Below, one piece after another: positions 15,442 through 25,446 of a stretch of DNA of 64,000 bases. The translations under genes and the position numbers were made by a program. Location of the stretch: assembly GCF_045788535.1 (NCBI RefSeq), contig NZ_CP074074.1, forward strand, positions 1,922,001 through 1,986,000, written 5' to 3'. This DNA is from Allotamlana fucoidanivorans. GTDB lineage: Bacteria > Bacteroidota > Bacteroidia > Flavobacteriales > Flavobacteriaceae. Under the pieces are notes generated by a model. The model saw nothing but the letters and a program-made list of their open reading frames with translations. It was not told the DNA's origin and did not search any database. Numbering within the stretch: the first letter of the stretch is position 1; each line of letters begins with the position of its first letter.

Positions 15442-18438
15442 ATGCAAAACAAAGGACTAGTTAAACTATTTGCTGTCTTGTTTGGTCTGGTAAGTCTTTA
15501 TCAGTTATCATTCACATTTAAAGGCAGTCAAATTGAAAAAGAAGCTCAGGAAATAGCTATAAACGAAATTCCTGAAACGGAAGAAAATTACCATGCAAAA
15601 CGCAGCCAAAGAGAAGCAGATTATTTACAATCTATTGCTACAGATACTGTGTTCAATATTGGTATTGCCAAATTCACGTATAATGAGGTGAAGCAAAAGG
15701 CCATGAATCTTGGTCTTGATTTAAAAGGAGGTATAAATGTTATCCTTCAAGTATCAGTAGAAGATTTATTAAAAGGATTGGCAAACAATACCACAGATCC
15801 TGTTTTTAATAAAGCTTTAGAGGATGCCGCAGAGCTTCAAAGAAATGGTCAAAACACCTATATCGAAGATTTCTTTACCGCTTTTGAAGCTATAAAGGGC
15901 GATACCAAGTTAGCATCTCCAGATATATTTTATACCAAAGAATTAGATGGGGAAATTGACGGAAGTATGACAGACGATGAGGTTAAATTGGTTATTGAAA
16001 GAAAGATTGATGAATCTATTGTTTCAGCTTTTGAAGTACTACGTAAGCGTATTGATGAATTTGGTGTAACCTCTCCAAATATTCAACGTTTAGGAACATC
16101 AGGAAGAATTCTAGTAGAATTACCTGGTGTGAAAGATGTTGAGCGTGCTACTAGCTTGTTACAAAGTACAGCTCAATTAGAGTTTTGGGATGCTTATAAA
16201 GGCGAGCAATTCTTTCCGTTTTTGGCTCAGGCTAATGAGGTGTTGAAAGATGTTGTTGATGCAAAAAAAGAAGCAGGTGCTCAAGAACCACAAGATGAAG
16301 AAGATGCAAAAGATGCTCAAATTGATGACTTGTTGGGGGATGCTGAAACAGATTCTACCTCGGTACAAACAGTAAATCCTATTTTCGATTTAATTAGAGG
16401 ACAAGGGTATCCAGGTGGTCCTGTTATTGCTAAATTTGAAATAAAAGATAAAACAAAAGTTCTAGAATATTTAAACATTCCAGAAGTAAGATCATTGTTG
16501 CCAGCAGAACAGCGTTACGTAAAATTTGCTTTTGGGAAACCAGAGAAAAACAGTGAACTGGTTGATTTATATGCCCTAGTAGGTAATAGAGAGAATGTAC
16601 CACCATTAAGTGGTGATGTGGTAACAGATGCAAGAAACCAATTTAACCCAATGGGTAAATCTGAAGTTTCTATGCAAATGAACGCAAAAGGTGCTAAGAT
16701 CTGGGAAGAAATGACTGGTAAGGCTTATAACCAACAAAGTCAAATTGCTATTGTTTTAGATAACGTAGTGTATTCTGCACCAGGTGTTACTTCAGGACCA
16801 ATTGCAGGTGGAAGCTCTTCTATTTCTGGTGATTTTAGCTTAAATGAAGCTATAGATTTAGCTAACGTACTTAGAGCAGGTAAATTACCAGCATCGGCAG
16901 ATATTATTTCAAGTGAGGTAGTAGGGCCGTCATTAGGGAAAGAGGCTATTGAAAGTGGAACCATGTCATTCTTAATCGCTTTGGCGTTAGTGTTACTTTG
17001 GATGATTTTCTACTATGGAAAAGCGGGCGTATTCTCTGATATTGCTATGCTGTTAAACATTCTTTTAATCTTTGGAATTTTATCAGGATTAGGAGCGGTG
17101 TTAACCTTACCAGGTATTGCTGGTATCGTATTGACCATTGGTATGTCGGTGGATGCGAATGTACTGATATTTGAACGTATTAGAGAGGAACTTGCAAAAG
17201 GAAAAGGGCAGATAGAGGCTATTAAAGATGGTTTTGGAAATGCCTTATCCTCTATTTTAGATGCTAATATCACGACAGGTTTAACGGCATTAATTCTATT
17301 TGTATTTGGTACGGGGCCTATTAAAGGTTTTGCAACCACCTTATTAATTGGTATAGCAACCTCATTGTTTACTGCGATCTTCATTACAAGATTGTTAATC
17401 GACTGGTACACCAATAAGAAAGGTAAACTAGATTTCTCTACAGGAATTACTAAAAACCTATTCAGAAATATTAATATTGAGTTCTTGAAAAAACGTAAGG
17501 TAGCTTATATTGTTTCAGGTGCATTTATTGTATTGTCTTTAGGGTCATTGTTTACTAACGGCTTAGATCAAGGTGTAGATTTTGTTGGGGGAAGAACTTA
17601 CCAAGTACGTTTTGCTCAAGATGTATCTGCTTCAGAGATTACAGGTGTGTTAGCTGATGCTGCTGTTTATGGAAGTGCAGACGCTAAAACATTCGGAGCT
17701 GCTAATCAGTTAAAGATTACCACAAAATATAAGGTTAATGAGTCTGGAACTTCTGTAGATGAGGAAATTAGAAAGAAATTATACGATGCGTTAGTGCCTT
17801 ATTTAGAAGGTGTTTCTTATGATGAATTCATCGATTTAAATGATGAAAACAAGCAAGTAGGGTTATTAGAAACCTATAAAGTGTCTCCAACTATTGCTGA
17901 TGATATTAAACAAGCTTCTGTTTGGGCTGTTTTAGGATCGTTAATTGTTGTGTTTTTGTACATTTTATTCCGATTTAAAAAATGGCAATATTCATTGGGT
18001 GCTGTTGCTGCTGTTTTCCATGATGTATTAATTGTATTAGGGGTGTTCTCTTTAACCTATAAGTTAATGCCTTTTAATATGGAAATTAACCAAGCTTTTA
18101 TTGCCGCCATATTAACTGTAATTGGTTATTCGTTGAATGATACGGTGGTTGTTTTTGATAGAATTCGTGAGTACTTCAACGAGCATACTTCATGGAATTT
18201 TGATAAGGTAGTGAATACGTCACTAAGCAGTACGTTGAGTAGAACTTTGAATACATCATTAACGACTTTAGTGGTACTTTTAGCCATATTTATTTTTGGT
18301 GGCGATTCTATTAGAGGGTTTATGTTTGCTTTAATTGTTGGGGTAATAGTAGGTACCTATTCATCATTGTTTATTGCCACACCAATTATGTATGAAACGA
18401 TTAATAAACTAGACAAAAAGAAACATAAGAAAAGCTAG
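15442..18438 (+). CDS. secDF: Fused protein translocase subunits SecD-SecF
   Basis: SecDF is an inner-membrane RND-type protein that uses the proton gradient to pull proteins through SecYEG into the periplasm. This 998-residue protein fuses both subunits. After an N-terminal membrane segment comes the SecD motif LGLDLKGGINVILQV, the P1 periplasmic domain, then SecD membrane segments (about 510-660) with GMSVDANVLIFERIREE. A second set follows in the SecF half, with VDFVGGRTYQV and the TM region containing SLNDTVVVFDRIRE. The acidic insert around residues 275-305 (QDEEDAKDAQIDDLLGD) is a low-complexity addition typical of the group. It is monocistronic and followed by a hairpin. Confidence 0.95.
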   Translation: MQNKGLVKLFAVLFGLVSLYQLSFTFKGSQIEKEAQEIAINEIPETEENYHAKRSQREADYLQSIATDTVFNIGIAKFTYNEVKQKAMNLGLDLKGGINVILQVSVEDLLKGLANNTTDPVFNKALEDAAELQRNGQNTYIEDFFTAFEAIKGDTKLASPDIFYTKELDGEIDGSMTDDEVKLVIERKIDESIVSAFEVLRKRIDEFGVTSPNIQRLGTSGRILVELPGVKDVERATSLLQSTAQLEFWDAYKGEQFFPFLAQANEVLKDVVDAKKEAGAQEPQDEEDAKDAQIDDLLGDAETDSTSVQTVNPIFDLIRGQGYPGGPVIAKFEIKDKTKVLEYLNIPEVRSLLPAEQRYVKFAFGKPEKNSELVDLYALVGNRENVPPLSGDVVTDARNQFNPMGKSEVSMQMNAKGAKIWEEMTGKAYNQQSQIAIVLDNVVYSAPGVTSGPIAGGSSSISGDFSLNEAIDLANVLRAGKLPASADIISSEVVGPSLGKEAIESGTMSFLIALALVLLWMIFYYGKAGVFSDIAMLLNILLIFGILSGLGAVLTLPGIAGIVLTIGMSVDANVLIFERIREELAKGKGQIEAIKDGFGNALSSILDANITTGLTALILFVFGTGPIKGFATTLLIGIATSLFTAIFITRLLIDWYTNKKGKLDFSTGITKNLFRNINIEFLKKRKVAYIVSGAFIVLSLGSLFTNGLDQGVDFVGGRTYQVRFAQDVSASEITGVLADAAVYGSADAKTFGAANQLKITTKYKVNESGTSVDEEIRKKLYDALVPYLEGVSYDEFIDLNDENKQVGLLETYKVSPTIADDIKQASVWAVLGSLIVVFLYILFRFKKWQYSLGAVAAVFHDVLIVLGVFSLTYKLMPFNMEINQAFIAAILTVIGYSLNDTVVVFDRIREYFNEHTSWNFDKVVNTSLSSTLSRTLNTSLTTLVVLLAIFIFGGDSIRGFMFALIVGVIVGTYSSLFIATPIMYETINKLDKKKHKKS

Positions 18439-18464
18439 TAGTTCCTTGTTTTTCAATAAAACAA

Positions 18465-18496
18465 AAAGCCTGTCAATAAAAAATTGATAGGCTTTT
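18465..18496. terminator. Bidirectional terminator, secDF / barrel protein
   Basis: AAGCCTGTCAAT and ATTGATAGGCTT form a long stem around an A-rich loop between the two convergent genes, with A and T tracts on either side. Confidence 0.85.
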
Positions 18497-18501
18497 TTGT
18501 A

Positions 18502-19911
18502 TTACAAAGATTCTAAAAGTTGATTTGTTTTTTTACTTAAAAGTGGAATATCCAGGCCAATTACAAATTGCCAGCGGCTATAGTTAAATTGTGTTTCAGG
18601 CGTGTTATTAATAGTAACACTAGGCGTAACGTTGATGGCGTACGGACTTAAAAATGTGTTAGAACTTCCAGCATAGGTAATCCCAGAAATAATACTTAAC
18701 CATTTTAATTTCCAGTCTATACCCAAACTCATGTGATAAAAATCTTCACCTATTTCAATATTTTTATTCTCTTTGGCTGAAAAATCAAAAATATTAGCAC
18801 TTTCCTTAAAAGCATTAAAATCTGTAGAAAATCCAGCATAAAAATTTAAGTTTTGACTTAAGGTGTATTCAATGCCAGCACCAAAATTAACTACTGTTTT
18901 ACGAGCCTCAGCAAAATAAATTGGTGTTAACGTGCCTTGACCTAAATCAATATCAGGAATTTTTAATCGGCTATATGAATTTAAACTACTTACATAATCA
19001 ATATTTACGTGCAGTTTACCTTTATGTATAGGAACACCAATACCTAAGGAAACCCCTAGTGGTTCTTTTCGTTTAGAGTCTACATCTTTAAAATCACCTG
19101 ACAGATATAAATCATCATCAGAACTTACACCAGAGATTAATTTAGAATAATTAAAGGATCCATCTTTCAAAACTTCTATATAGGGGACATTAATATTGAC
19201 GCCTAAATGAAATTTGGGAAATCTATAATTTGCCCCAATTTTAACAAATAGGCCGTATGATTTTTGACTAAAACCAACCACGTTTTGATAAAAAGATACA
19301 TTTTCGTTATTCGATTCAAAGATATGACTAGCACCAGAATGCGCCTTATAACTGTATACTGAGACAAAGGTTGAAATACCTACATTGAGTTGCTTGTTTA
19401 TTTTATAGGCCCAAGATGCACCACTCCAATCGTCTTTTATTCTGCTATTTAGTGTAATGGTTGTTGTGTGTTTCGTAATGTCAGGAAATTGATTCCTTAT
19501 GGCATCATTTAAATAATTTGTGGTATAGTTTAAGTTTGTATTAAAGTTAGATTTAGTTAAGTAAGAATACGCAAACCGATTGTTAAACAATTTAAAAATA
19601 CCACCAGCCATGGTTGAAGCATTATCAAAACTTGAACTACTTAATTGTGCTTTATTTGAAGGGTTTTTTAGTTTTATATTGGTTAACTGATAAGCTTTGG
19701 CATTCAATGAAAACCCTAAATCATCACTATTTGCCAAAAAAGAAGGATTGTAGTAGGTTAGCCCTAAATCAGAAACACTTCCTGTAACATTTCCTGCTAA
19801 AAGGATAGAGCGATTCCCAAAGTTATTGAATTTGTAGTTGCCTTCTTGTGAATGGCATTTCCATATTTGGAATAAGCATATAAGAAAAAAACAATTTCTG
19901 AATAATATCAT
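18502..19911 (-). CDS. Outer-membrane beta-barrel protein (FadL/OmpP1-like)
   Basis: A 469-residue exported protein with a signal peptide (FFLICLFQIWKCHSQ) and a start reminiscent of OmpP1/FadL transporters: GNRSILLAGNVTGSVSDLGLTYYNPSFLA. Beta-strand patterns with aromatic ends run to the C-terminus, including GINVNVPYIEVL and WQFVIGLDIPLL. Such barrels sit in the outer membrane and may carry hydrophobic molecules. No substrate can be read from the sequence. The gene is alone, with the shared terminator on its 3' side. A simpler description, outer-membrane protein, is safer than FadL. Confidence 0.65.
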   Translation of the reverse strand: MILFRNCFFLICLFQIWKCHSQEGNYKFNNFGNRSILLAGNVTGSVSDLGLTYYNPSFLANSDDLGFSLNAKAYQLTNIKLKNPSNKAQLSSSSFDNASTMAGGIFKLFNNRFAYSYLTKSNFNTNLNYTTNYLNDAIRNQFPDITKHTTTITLNSRIKDDWSGASWAYKINKQLNVGISTFVSVYSYKAHSGASHIFESNNENVSFYQNVVGFSQKSYGLFVKIGANYRFPKFHLGVNINVPYIEVLKDGSFNYSKLISGVSSDDDLYLSGDFKDVDSKRKEPLGVSLGIGVPIHKGKLHVNIDYVSSLNSYSRLKIPDIDLGQGTLTPIYFAEARKTVVNFGAGIEYTLSQNLNFYAGFSTDFNAFKESANIFDFSAKENKNIEIGEDFYHMSLGIDWKLKWLSIISGITYAGSSNTFLSPYAINVTPSVTINNTPETQFNYSRWQFVIGLDIPLLSKKTNQLLESL

Positions 19912-20009
19912 GGGAGGCAGGAATAATCAATACTATAAACTTAACTTTTAAATCTATGGTGTCAAAATTTATTTGAAGAATAAGATGCACTCTGGGTTAT
20001 GAATATTAA

Positions 20010-20041
20010 AAAAAGCACAAGGAATTTGCTTGTGCTTTTTG
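20010..20041 (-). terminator. Intrinsic terminator of the 125-residue secreted protein gene
   Basis: AAAAGCACAAG (20011-20021) and CTTGTGCTTTT (20029-20039) form an 11-bp stem ending in T on the minus strand. Confidence 0.85.
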
Positions 20042-20062
20042 ATAATTACATTTGAAGACCTT

Positions 20063-20440
20063 TTACAGACCAACGAGTTTCAACGCTTTTTGCAAGAGGT
20101 CAGGATTCTTACTTACGTAATCAATAGCCGCTTGTGTTAATGATTTATCTCCTAAAACAGATGACATAAGACCTTGAAGTCCACCAGAATTTTTTGTTGT
20201 CAAATTCATGAAAGCATCTTTAGTTTCTGGATTAGATTTTAAATGGTTTATCGTTTTTTCTTGAAGTTCTTCATCTTTCATTAAGGCTTGTTTAATCTGC
20301 TCTTCTTGTTTAGAACTTACATCGGTACTTTTAACTGTTTCAGTTAACTCAGAAGATTTTATTGAAGGTAATGTTTGGGCTACTAAAGAGGAAGCCGTAG
20401 CGCATAATGCAACTATGGTAAATAATATTACTTTTTTCAT
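20063..20440 (-). CDS. Small secreted helical protein of unknown function
   Basis: A 125-residue exported protein with a signal peptide (MKKVILFTIVALCATASSLVAQ). The mature part is short and mostly helical and polar, with repeats of the pattern KSNPETKDAFMNL and VSKNPDLLQKALKL, and a Gly-rich GGLQGLMSSVLGDKSL segment. I do not recognise a named family. It lies downstream of the sulfatase on the same strand, but a terminator hairpin separates them, so it is probably transcribed alone. No catalytic residues were seen. Confidence 0.75.
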   Translation of the reverse strand: MKKVILFTIVALCATASSLVAQTLPSIKSSELTETVKSTDVSSKQEEQIKQALMKDEELQEKTINHLKSNPETKDAFMNLTTKNSGGLQGLMSSVLGDKSLTQAAIDYVSKNPDLLQKALKLVGL

Positions 20441-20457
20441 ATTGTATTTTTTAAGAA

Positions 20458-20483
20458 TAAAGGAGGCATCATGCCTCCTTTAT
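20458..20483 (-). terminator. Hairpin between sulfatase and downstream small gene
   Basis: AAAGGAGGCAT and ATGCCTCCTTT form a near-perfect palindrome after the sulfatase start-to-stop unit. It sits 9 bases past the sulfatase stop on the minus strand. Confidence 0.75.
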
Positions 20484-20492
20484 TAAATTATG

Positions 20493-22034
20493 TTAATTGT
20501 TTCCAGGTGTTGATAATTTCTCCATAACTTTGTCTAAACTAAAACTTGCAGCTTTCATTCTTGGAGGGTAATCTTTAAAAGTACCGAAGAATTTAGCAAC
20601 ATAAGCTTGAGCAGGAACAAGCATAAAGGCATGATTTATTAACCAATCGTAATAGGTGTTAGATGTTATTGAAGAAAACTCATAAGGGTCTCTTCTTAAA
20701 TTATATATCATAGGTAATCTTAATTTAATAAAAGGTTCAGCCCAAACTTGTAGTGTTCCTGGCGATCTTTGTTCCATAAAGATTAATTTCCAATCATTGT
20801 AACGTAAAGCGGTTAAATCACCATCATCTGAGAAATAGAAGATTTCATGACGTCTACCTTCTTTTTCTTTACCAGTTAAATAAGGTAGCATATTGTAACC
20901 GTCTAGATGCACTTTAAATGTTTTACCATTGGCTTTATAGCCTTTAAGTAGTTTGTCTTTAATCTTATTGTCTCCAGCGGCAGCTAAGAATGTAGGCATC
21001 CAATCCATGCCTGAAAAAATTTCGTTTGAAATCATACCTTCAGGAATTTGTCCAGGCCATTTCACCATAGCAGGTACGCGCCAACCACCTTCCCAGTTGG
21101 TGTTTTTTTCACCTCTAAACGGATTAATTCCAGCATCAGGCCAAGTGTTTTTGTGTGGACCATTATCTGTTGAATACATGACAATGGTATTGTCTGCAAT
21201 GCCTAATTCGTCTAATAAATCTAGGAACAAGCCAATATGCATGTCGTGTTCTACCATACCATCGCCATATTCATTTTGGCCAGAGATACCTCTATGTTCG
21301 GGTTTTACATGTGTTCTAAAATGCATACGGGTGCCATTCCACCAGCAAAACCATGGTTTTCCAGCTTTGTGTTGTTTCCTAATCCAATCCATAGCCGCTT
21401 TTGATGATTCGTCATCAATAGTTTCCATACGTTTTTTAGTTAAAGGTCCTGTGTCTTCCACTTTGCCATCAGCTGTAGAATGAATGACACCTCTTGGACC
21501 AAACCTTTTTCTAAAGTTAGGATATTTTTTAGGGTCTGGATAATCTGCTTGCTCAGGCTCTTCTTCTGCATTTAAATGATAAAGATTACCATAAAACTCA
21601 TCAAAGCCATGATTGGTTGGAAGGTGTTCATCACGATCTCCCAGATGGTTTTTTCCAAACTGTCCGCTAATATAGCCTAGCGGTTGAAGTAACTCTGCAA
21701 TGGTTGGGTCTTCTGTGCTAATACCTTCTTCGGCACCAGGCATCCCTACTTTACTTAAGCCCGTACGAAAAACACTCTGTCCTAAAATAAAAGATGACCG
21801 GCCTGCAGTACAACTTTGTTCGGCATAGTAATCGGTAAATATAGCGCCTTCTTTGGCTATTCTATCAATATTAGGCGTTTTGTAACCAGTAATGCCCATG
21901 GTATAGGCGCTGATGTTTGATTGACCAATATCATCCCCCCATAAGACCAAAATATTGGGTTTTTTTTGAGCCATGGCAGAGAATGTCATACAACAACATA
22001 CCATGATTGCTCCGAGTAATCTGATTCTTTTCAT
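20493..22034 (-). CDS. Arylsulfatase (S1 formylglycine type)
   Basis: A 513-residue secreted sulfatase that hydrolyses sulfate esters, in marine Bacteroidetes usually from algal polysaccharides or other sulfated compounds. The signal peptide ends at SAMAQ. The mature protein opens with NILVLWGDDIG (Asp34 and Asp35 bind calcium) and carries the CxAxR motif SCTAGRSS with Cys75, which must be converted to formylglycine. GKNHLGD and STDNGPH follow. The conversion needs a sulfatase-maturing enzyme, which is not in this window. It is not next to other carbohydrate genes. Enzyme class is firm; substrate is unknown. Confidence 0.92.
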   Translation of the reverse strand: MKRIRLLGAIMVCCCMTFSAMAQKKPNILVLWGDDIGQSNISAYTMGITGYKTPNIDRIAKEGAIFTDYYAEQSCTAGRSSFILGQSVFRTGLSKVGMPGAEEGISTEDPTIAELLQPLGYISGQFGKNHLGDRDEHLPTNHGFDEFYGNLYHLNAEEEPEQADYPDPKKYPNFRKRFGPRGVIHSTADGKVEDTGPLTKKRMETIDDESSKAAMDWIRKQHKAGKPWFCWWNGTRMHFRTHVKPEHRGISGQNEYGDGMVEHDMHIGLFLDLLDELGIADNTIVMYSTDNGPHKNTWPDAGINPFRGEKNTNWEGGWRVPAMVKWPGQIPEGMISNEIFSGMDWMPTFLAAAGDNKIKDKLLKGYKANGKTFKVHLDGYNMLPYLTGKEKEGRRHEIFYFSDDGDLTALRYNDWKLIFMEQRSPGTLQVWAEPFIKLRLPMIYNLRRDPYEFSSITSNTYYDWLINHAFMLVPAQAYVAKFFGTFKDYPPRMKAASFSLDKVMEKLSTPGNN

Positions 22035-22165
22035 TTCAATGTGATTAAGTGATTAATAACTATAACTATGTTTCTAAGGTAGTATTTTTCTTATACCATT
22101 ACAAAGCATTATATTATTTTATTGTTAAGCGTTTTATTTAAGGCTGTGTTATATGTGATTGAAAG

Positions 22166-24316
22166 TCAGTGGTCTTTCGTATTGGTTTCGCCTTTCATGC
22201 CATAAGTAATCAGAAATTTTGGGTAAGCCCCTGTGTTTTCTGGGTCGTCAATAGTTGACTTTTTTATAGTGATTTTTGATGAAAATGATTGTTCTTTTAA
22301 ATAATCTTGAGTTGTTTTAATGATAAGGTTGTCTCTAACTTCAGCAAAGCTGTCTAAGTTCTTTTGGGTGCTGAATTGTATAATGGCCTTATCTAATGGT
22401 AAGCTGTCTGTGTCAATTTCTTTAAAAATAAAGGCTTCAAATTTTTTTTCATCTTTTATATCCACATCACCCGTTTTTAGTCTATATGTTGCTTCAGCTA
22501 GATTTTGACCAAGTGCTTGTTTTTGTAATGCCTTATCAACATAATAGGTTAAACTTATTTGAAGTTCAGGTTTTTTGTTCTCCAATGCAATGAGCTTGTC
22601 TAGTTGCCTGAAATTTTTATTTGATGGAATAGTGTCTGTATAGGTTAACTCAATTTCTTCTAGTTCTTTAGGGTCACCACCAACTAAATTAACTAAGAAA
22701 TTTACGGGTGCAGCAACGGTTTTACCTATAACATTTTTAAATGTTTGCCAAATTATCTTTCGCATGTTATAATTAGGGTCATTTAAGTTGCCTCTTACAG
22801 GTATTTCTAAGTTAACATCGCCATGTTTATCTGTTAATAGATAGAAAGCAAACTTCAAGGGTAAGTCATACAAGCCTCCTTTTACGTTTTCTAAAGACGC
22901 ATTTTTTACAAGCATTTTATTTTCACTCGTAATAGTTCCGTCTACAATCTTAGACTGTGAGTAGTAATACATGTCGCCTTGCAGTATACTATGCCCCATA
23001 TAATAGTTAGTATATAAGTTAAGATCGGGTAGTAGAAATTTTTCAATAGAGATGTTGAGTGTGGAGTTGAGATAATTTTGTGGATTTATTCCCAATTTTG
23101 CCTTTAGGTTACCGCGATTATTTAATAGCATGGTAGCATTAATATCTAACCAGTTTGCAGTACTTTTTATGTCTTTTGAATCTATGTCTATGTTGCTCAA
23201 GTGATATTTAAAAGGGGCTCCTGTTAAATTATCGGTGTAATCTAAAACACTATTGTTTACAGAAAGGTTTTTAATAGTGTATAAAAGATTTTCTGTGTTG
23301 CTTGTATCTGCAGGATTTTCAGCTTCAACCACTTTGTCAATTTTAAAAATTTTAAAAAAGTTATTTGAAATAGAATCTAATTGAAAATAGGTGTACAGGT
23401 GGCTAATATCAATGCGGTTCAAAACATATTCCTGATTGGCATAATCAATTTTGTCAATGTTCGATTTTATGGAATTTGCGGCTAGAAATTCTTTATTATT
23501 AAAATCTGTCATTTTAAAGTCTGAGACATTAATGGTGCCAGAAAGTATAGAATTTATGGCGTTTTTGGTGTTTCCGTGCACATTAATTTTTGAATCAACA
23601 ACACCATCAAACGTGTTAACATGAGCATAGGGTTTTACGTAATTTAAAAAATTATCAAGATAAAGTTGATGTACGGTAAAAGAACCATCAAAATCACCTG
23701 TAATAGGGTTAATATTTAAAGTAGATTCAAAATAGCCGCCGCGGTCAAAGTTAAATTTAAAATCGGCATTGCTTTTTTCTTCCTGATTCCAGCTTATGTG
23801 CGGTATGTTAAACGAGAAGTCTTTTATATAGAGCTCATTTTTTACGTTATGATCGTTAAAAATAAAATCGACATCTTTCAGTTCAATATTTGAAATGGCG
23901 TATTTAAAGGATTCCTTTGATGCATTCAAGGTGTCTTCTGGCATGCTGTGAAAGGAAATAAGATCATCAAAATTAAAGGTAGAATCTTTCATGATTATAT
24001 TTACCATGAGACCCTTTACATAAAATTGCTCAATTACTTTGTTGTTTGAAAGCAGTTTGAAGGGCTCTAGATTAACAATGAGTGTATCAAAGGAGGTAAA
24101 TTCATCTGATTCATTTTGTTCAAGCATTTTAAAATCATAAATCTGTAATGTGCTTGAAAAGTAATTGTATCTTAATTTGCCAATATCAATTTGGCGTCCT
24201 AATAACGTTTTGCTATGGTTGATAGCATAATTCTTTATCACATAAGGTAAGGCAATCAGCACCAGTATAATTAGTGCAAGTATGATTCCTAAAATTAGTT
24301 TTGACTTTTTCCTCAT
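22166..24316 (-). CDS. DUF748 (AsmA-like) protein
   Basis: A 716-residue protein of the DUF748 family, part of the AsmA-like group that forms long beta-groove proteins between inner and outer membranes. A single N-terminal membrane segment (LILGIILALIILVLIALPYVI) is followed by repeated beta-rich units; DUF748 signatures include SLPLDKAIIQFSTQKNLD near the C-terminus and the PVNFLVNLVGGDPKELEEIEL region around 540. AsmA-like proteins are linked to lipid transport and outer-membrane upkeep. The frame extends to a TTG at 24325, but the ATG at 24316 is used. The gene is alone. Confidence 0.85.
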   Translation of the reverse strand: MRKKSKLILGIILALIILVLIALPYVIKNYAINHSKTLLGRQIDIGKLRYNYFSSTLQIYDFKMLEQNESDEFTSFDTLIVNLEPFKLLSNNKVIEQFYVKGLMVNIIMKDSTFNFDDLISFHSMPEDTLNASKESFKYAISNIELKDVDFIFNDHNVKNELYIKDFSFNIPHISWNQEEKSNADFKFNFDRGGYFESTLNINPITGDFDGSFTVHQLYLDNFLNYVKPYAHVNTFDGVVDSKINVHGNTKNAINSILSGTINVSDFKMTDFNNKEFLAANSIKSNIDKIDYANQEYVLNRIDISHLYTYFQLDSISNNFFKIFKIDKVVEAENPADTSNTENLLYTIKNLSVNNSVLDYTDNLTGAPFKYHLSNIDIDSKDIKSTANWLDINATMLLNNRGNLKAKLGINPQNYLNSTLNISIEKFLLPDLNLYTNYYMGHSILQGDMYYYSQSKIVDGTITSENKMLVKNASLENVKGGLYDLPLKFAFYLLTDKHGDVNLEIPVRGNLNDPNYNMRKIIWQTFKNVIGKTVAAPVNFLVNLVGGDPKELEEIELTYTDTIPSNKNFRQLDKLIALENKKPELQISLTYYVDKALQKQALGQNLAEATYRLKTGDVDIKDEKKFEAFIFKEIDTDSLPLDKAIIQFSTQKNLDSFAEVRDNLIIKTTQDYLKEQSFSSKITIKKSTIDDPENTGAYPKFLITYGMKGETNTKDH

Positions 24317-24394
24317 GACTTTCAAAAGGACTTGAAAAAAGGGTAAACATTTCTTGATACCATGAGTTTTGATTTGAATGGTAACGTACTAAAC

Positions 24395-25420
24395 TTATTC
24401 CTTTTTTACATCGACTATTTCATACATATTTTTACCATCTACCTGAATAGGTTGGTAGTAGGTTTCTCCAAATTGAACATAAGTAACTTCTCCTATTTTT
24501 ACTTCTTCGCCTCCTTCAGGAAGTCCAGGAACAATGGTGCCCGCTGTAGCAGGAACCACAATATAGCCCTCTTTATTCTGCTCATAAAAAGCGCCACCGT
24601 AGTAGTAATTGGTAGTGTTGTTAACTTCAACCTTTTCGGCATCTTTAGGGATGTCAGGAACTTGTGCTCCAACAGGTGCCTGTACAGCTTCAAACCCATT
24701 TTCTGTTTTTAAATAATAGGTGCCATTTTCATAATGATACTCTTCATTGTTAGATTTATCATTGTCATTTACAATGTTTACTATGATAGCGGTAGTGGCT
24801 AAACTGGTTACAAAATACCCCCATGGGTGGTAATAGGGACCCCAATAAAATGGTCTGTAAGGAAAGTAAAAGTAGGGGAGGTGACAATAATACCTATAAC
24901 CACCATATCTGTATGGTGGCCTTACATAGGCTCTTGAACTTCCTCTAACTCTTGTGTTTCTAATATTAACGTTTCTACTTCTATCAATATTAACGTTTAC
25001 ATTTTTATTACCAATTCTATTGTTGTTGCCTATTTTGTTACCTGCTTTATTGGTGCTTCTGTCTTTTACTTTTGAAGTTCTTCTGTCTGGTAATTTTGAT
25101 TGACCAGTATTGGGTTTGTTTATTGTTGATGGCCTAGTACTTTTATTTGGAATATTCTTGTTGTTTGAAAAATCTCTACTCTTATTATGAGTAGCTCCGC
25201 CATTAATTGACCTATTAGGCATTCTATTGGTTGTTGAAGGTCTGGCAGTAGGTCTGTTACTTCTGTTGGGCATTTGTGTTGGCCTTGTAATAGAACCGCC
25301 GCCTCTAGCTCCTCCAGAAGGCCTCATACGCTGAGCCATTAGTTCAGAGGGAAATGCTATGCAAATACAAACTAAAATGAGACCTATTATATTTTTTATG
25401 TGGTTGTTATGTGAATTCAT
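24395..25420 (-). CDS. DUF6515-type exported protein
   Basis: A 341-residue exported protein with a signal peptide ending at ELMAQ. The first half is basic and low in complexity (Arg, Pro, Asn, Thr, Ser), with many short repeats around RPSTTNRMPNRS. The middle is rich in Tyr, Pro and Gly (YRYYCHLPYFYFPYRPFYWGPYYHPWGYF), followed by a membrane-like stretch (SLATTAIIVNIV). The C-terminal third has the paired motif YYYGGAFY..VVPATAGTIVPGLP, which I associate with DUF6515. It probably forms an operon with the DUF2092 gene upstream (26 bases apart). Function unknown. Confidence 0.75.
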   Translation of the reverse strand: MNSHNNHIKNIIGLILVCICIAFPSELMAQRMRPSGGARGGGSITRPTQMPNRSNRPTARPSTTNRMPNRSINGGATHNKSRDFSNNKNIPNKSTRPSTINKPNTGQSKLPDRRTSKVKDRSTNKAGNKIGNNNRIGNKNVNVNIDRSRNVNIRNTRVRGSSRAYVRPPYRYGGYRYYCHLPYFYFPYRPFYWGPYYHPWGYFVTSLATTAIIVNIVNDNDKSNNEEYHYENGTYYLKTENGFEAVQAPVGAQVPDIPKDAEKVEVNNTTNYYYGGAFYEQNKEGYIVVPATAGTIVPGLPEGGEEVKIGEVTYVQFGETYYQPIQVDGKNMYEIVDVKKE

Positions 25421-25446
25421 GCTGATAAAGATTACATCGTGTTTAA

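Noticed and set aside
17013..17414. A 133-codon frame antisense to secDF
   Set aside because: It mirrors the conserved membrane segments of secDF and has no start signals of its own.
20953..21483. A 176-codon frame antisense to the sulfatase
   Set aside because: It lies wholly within a well-supported gene and shows no independent family pattern.
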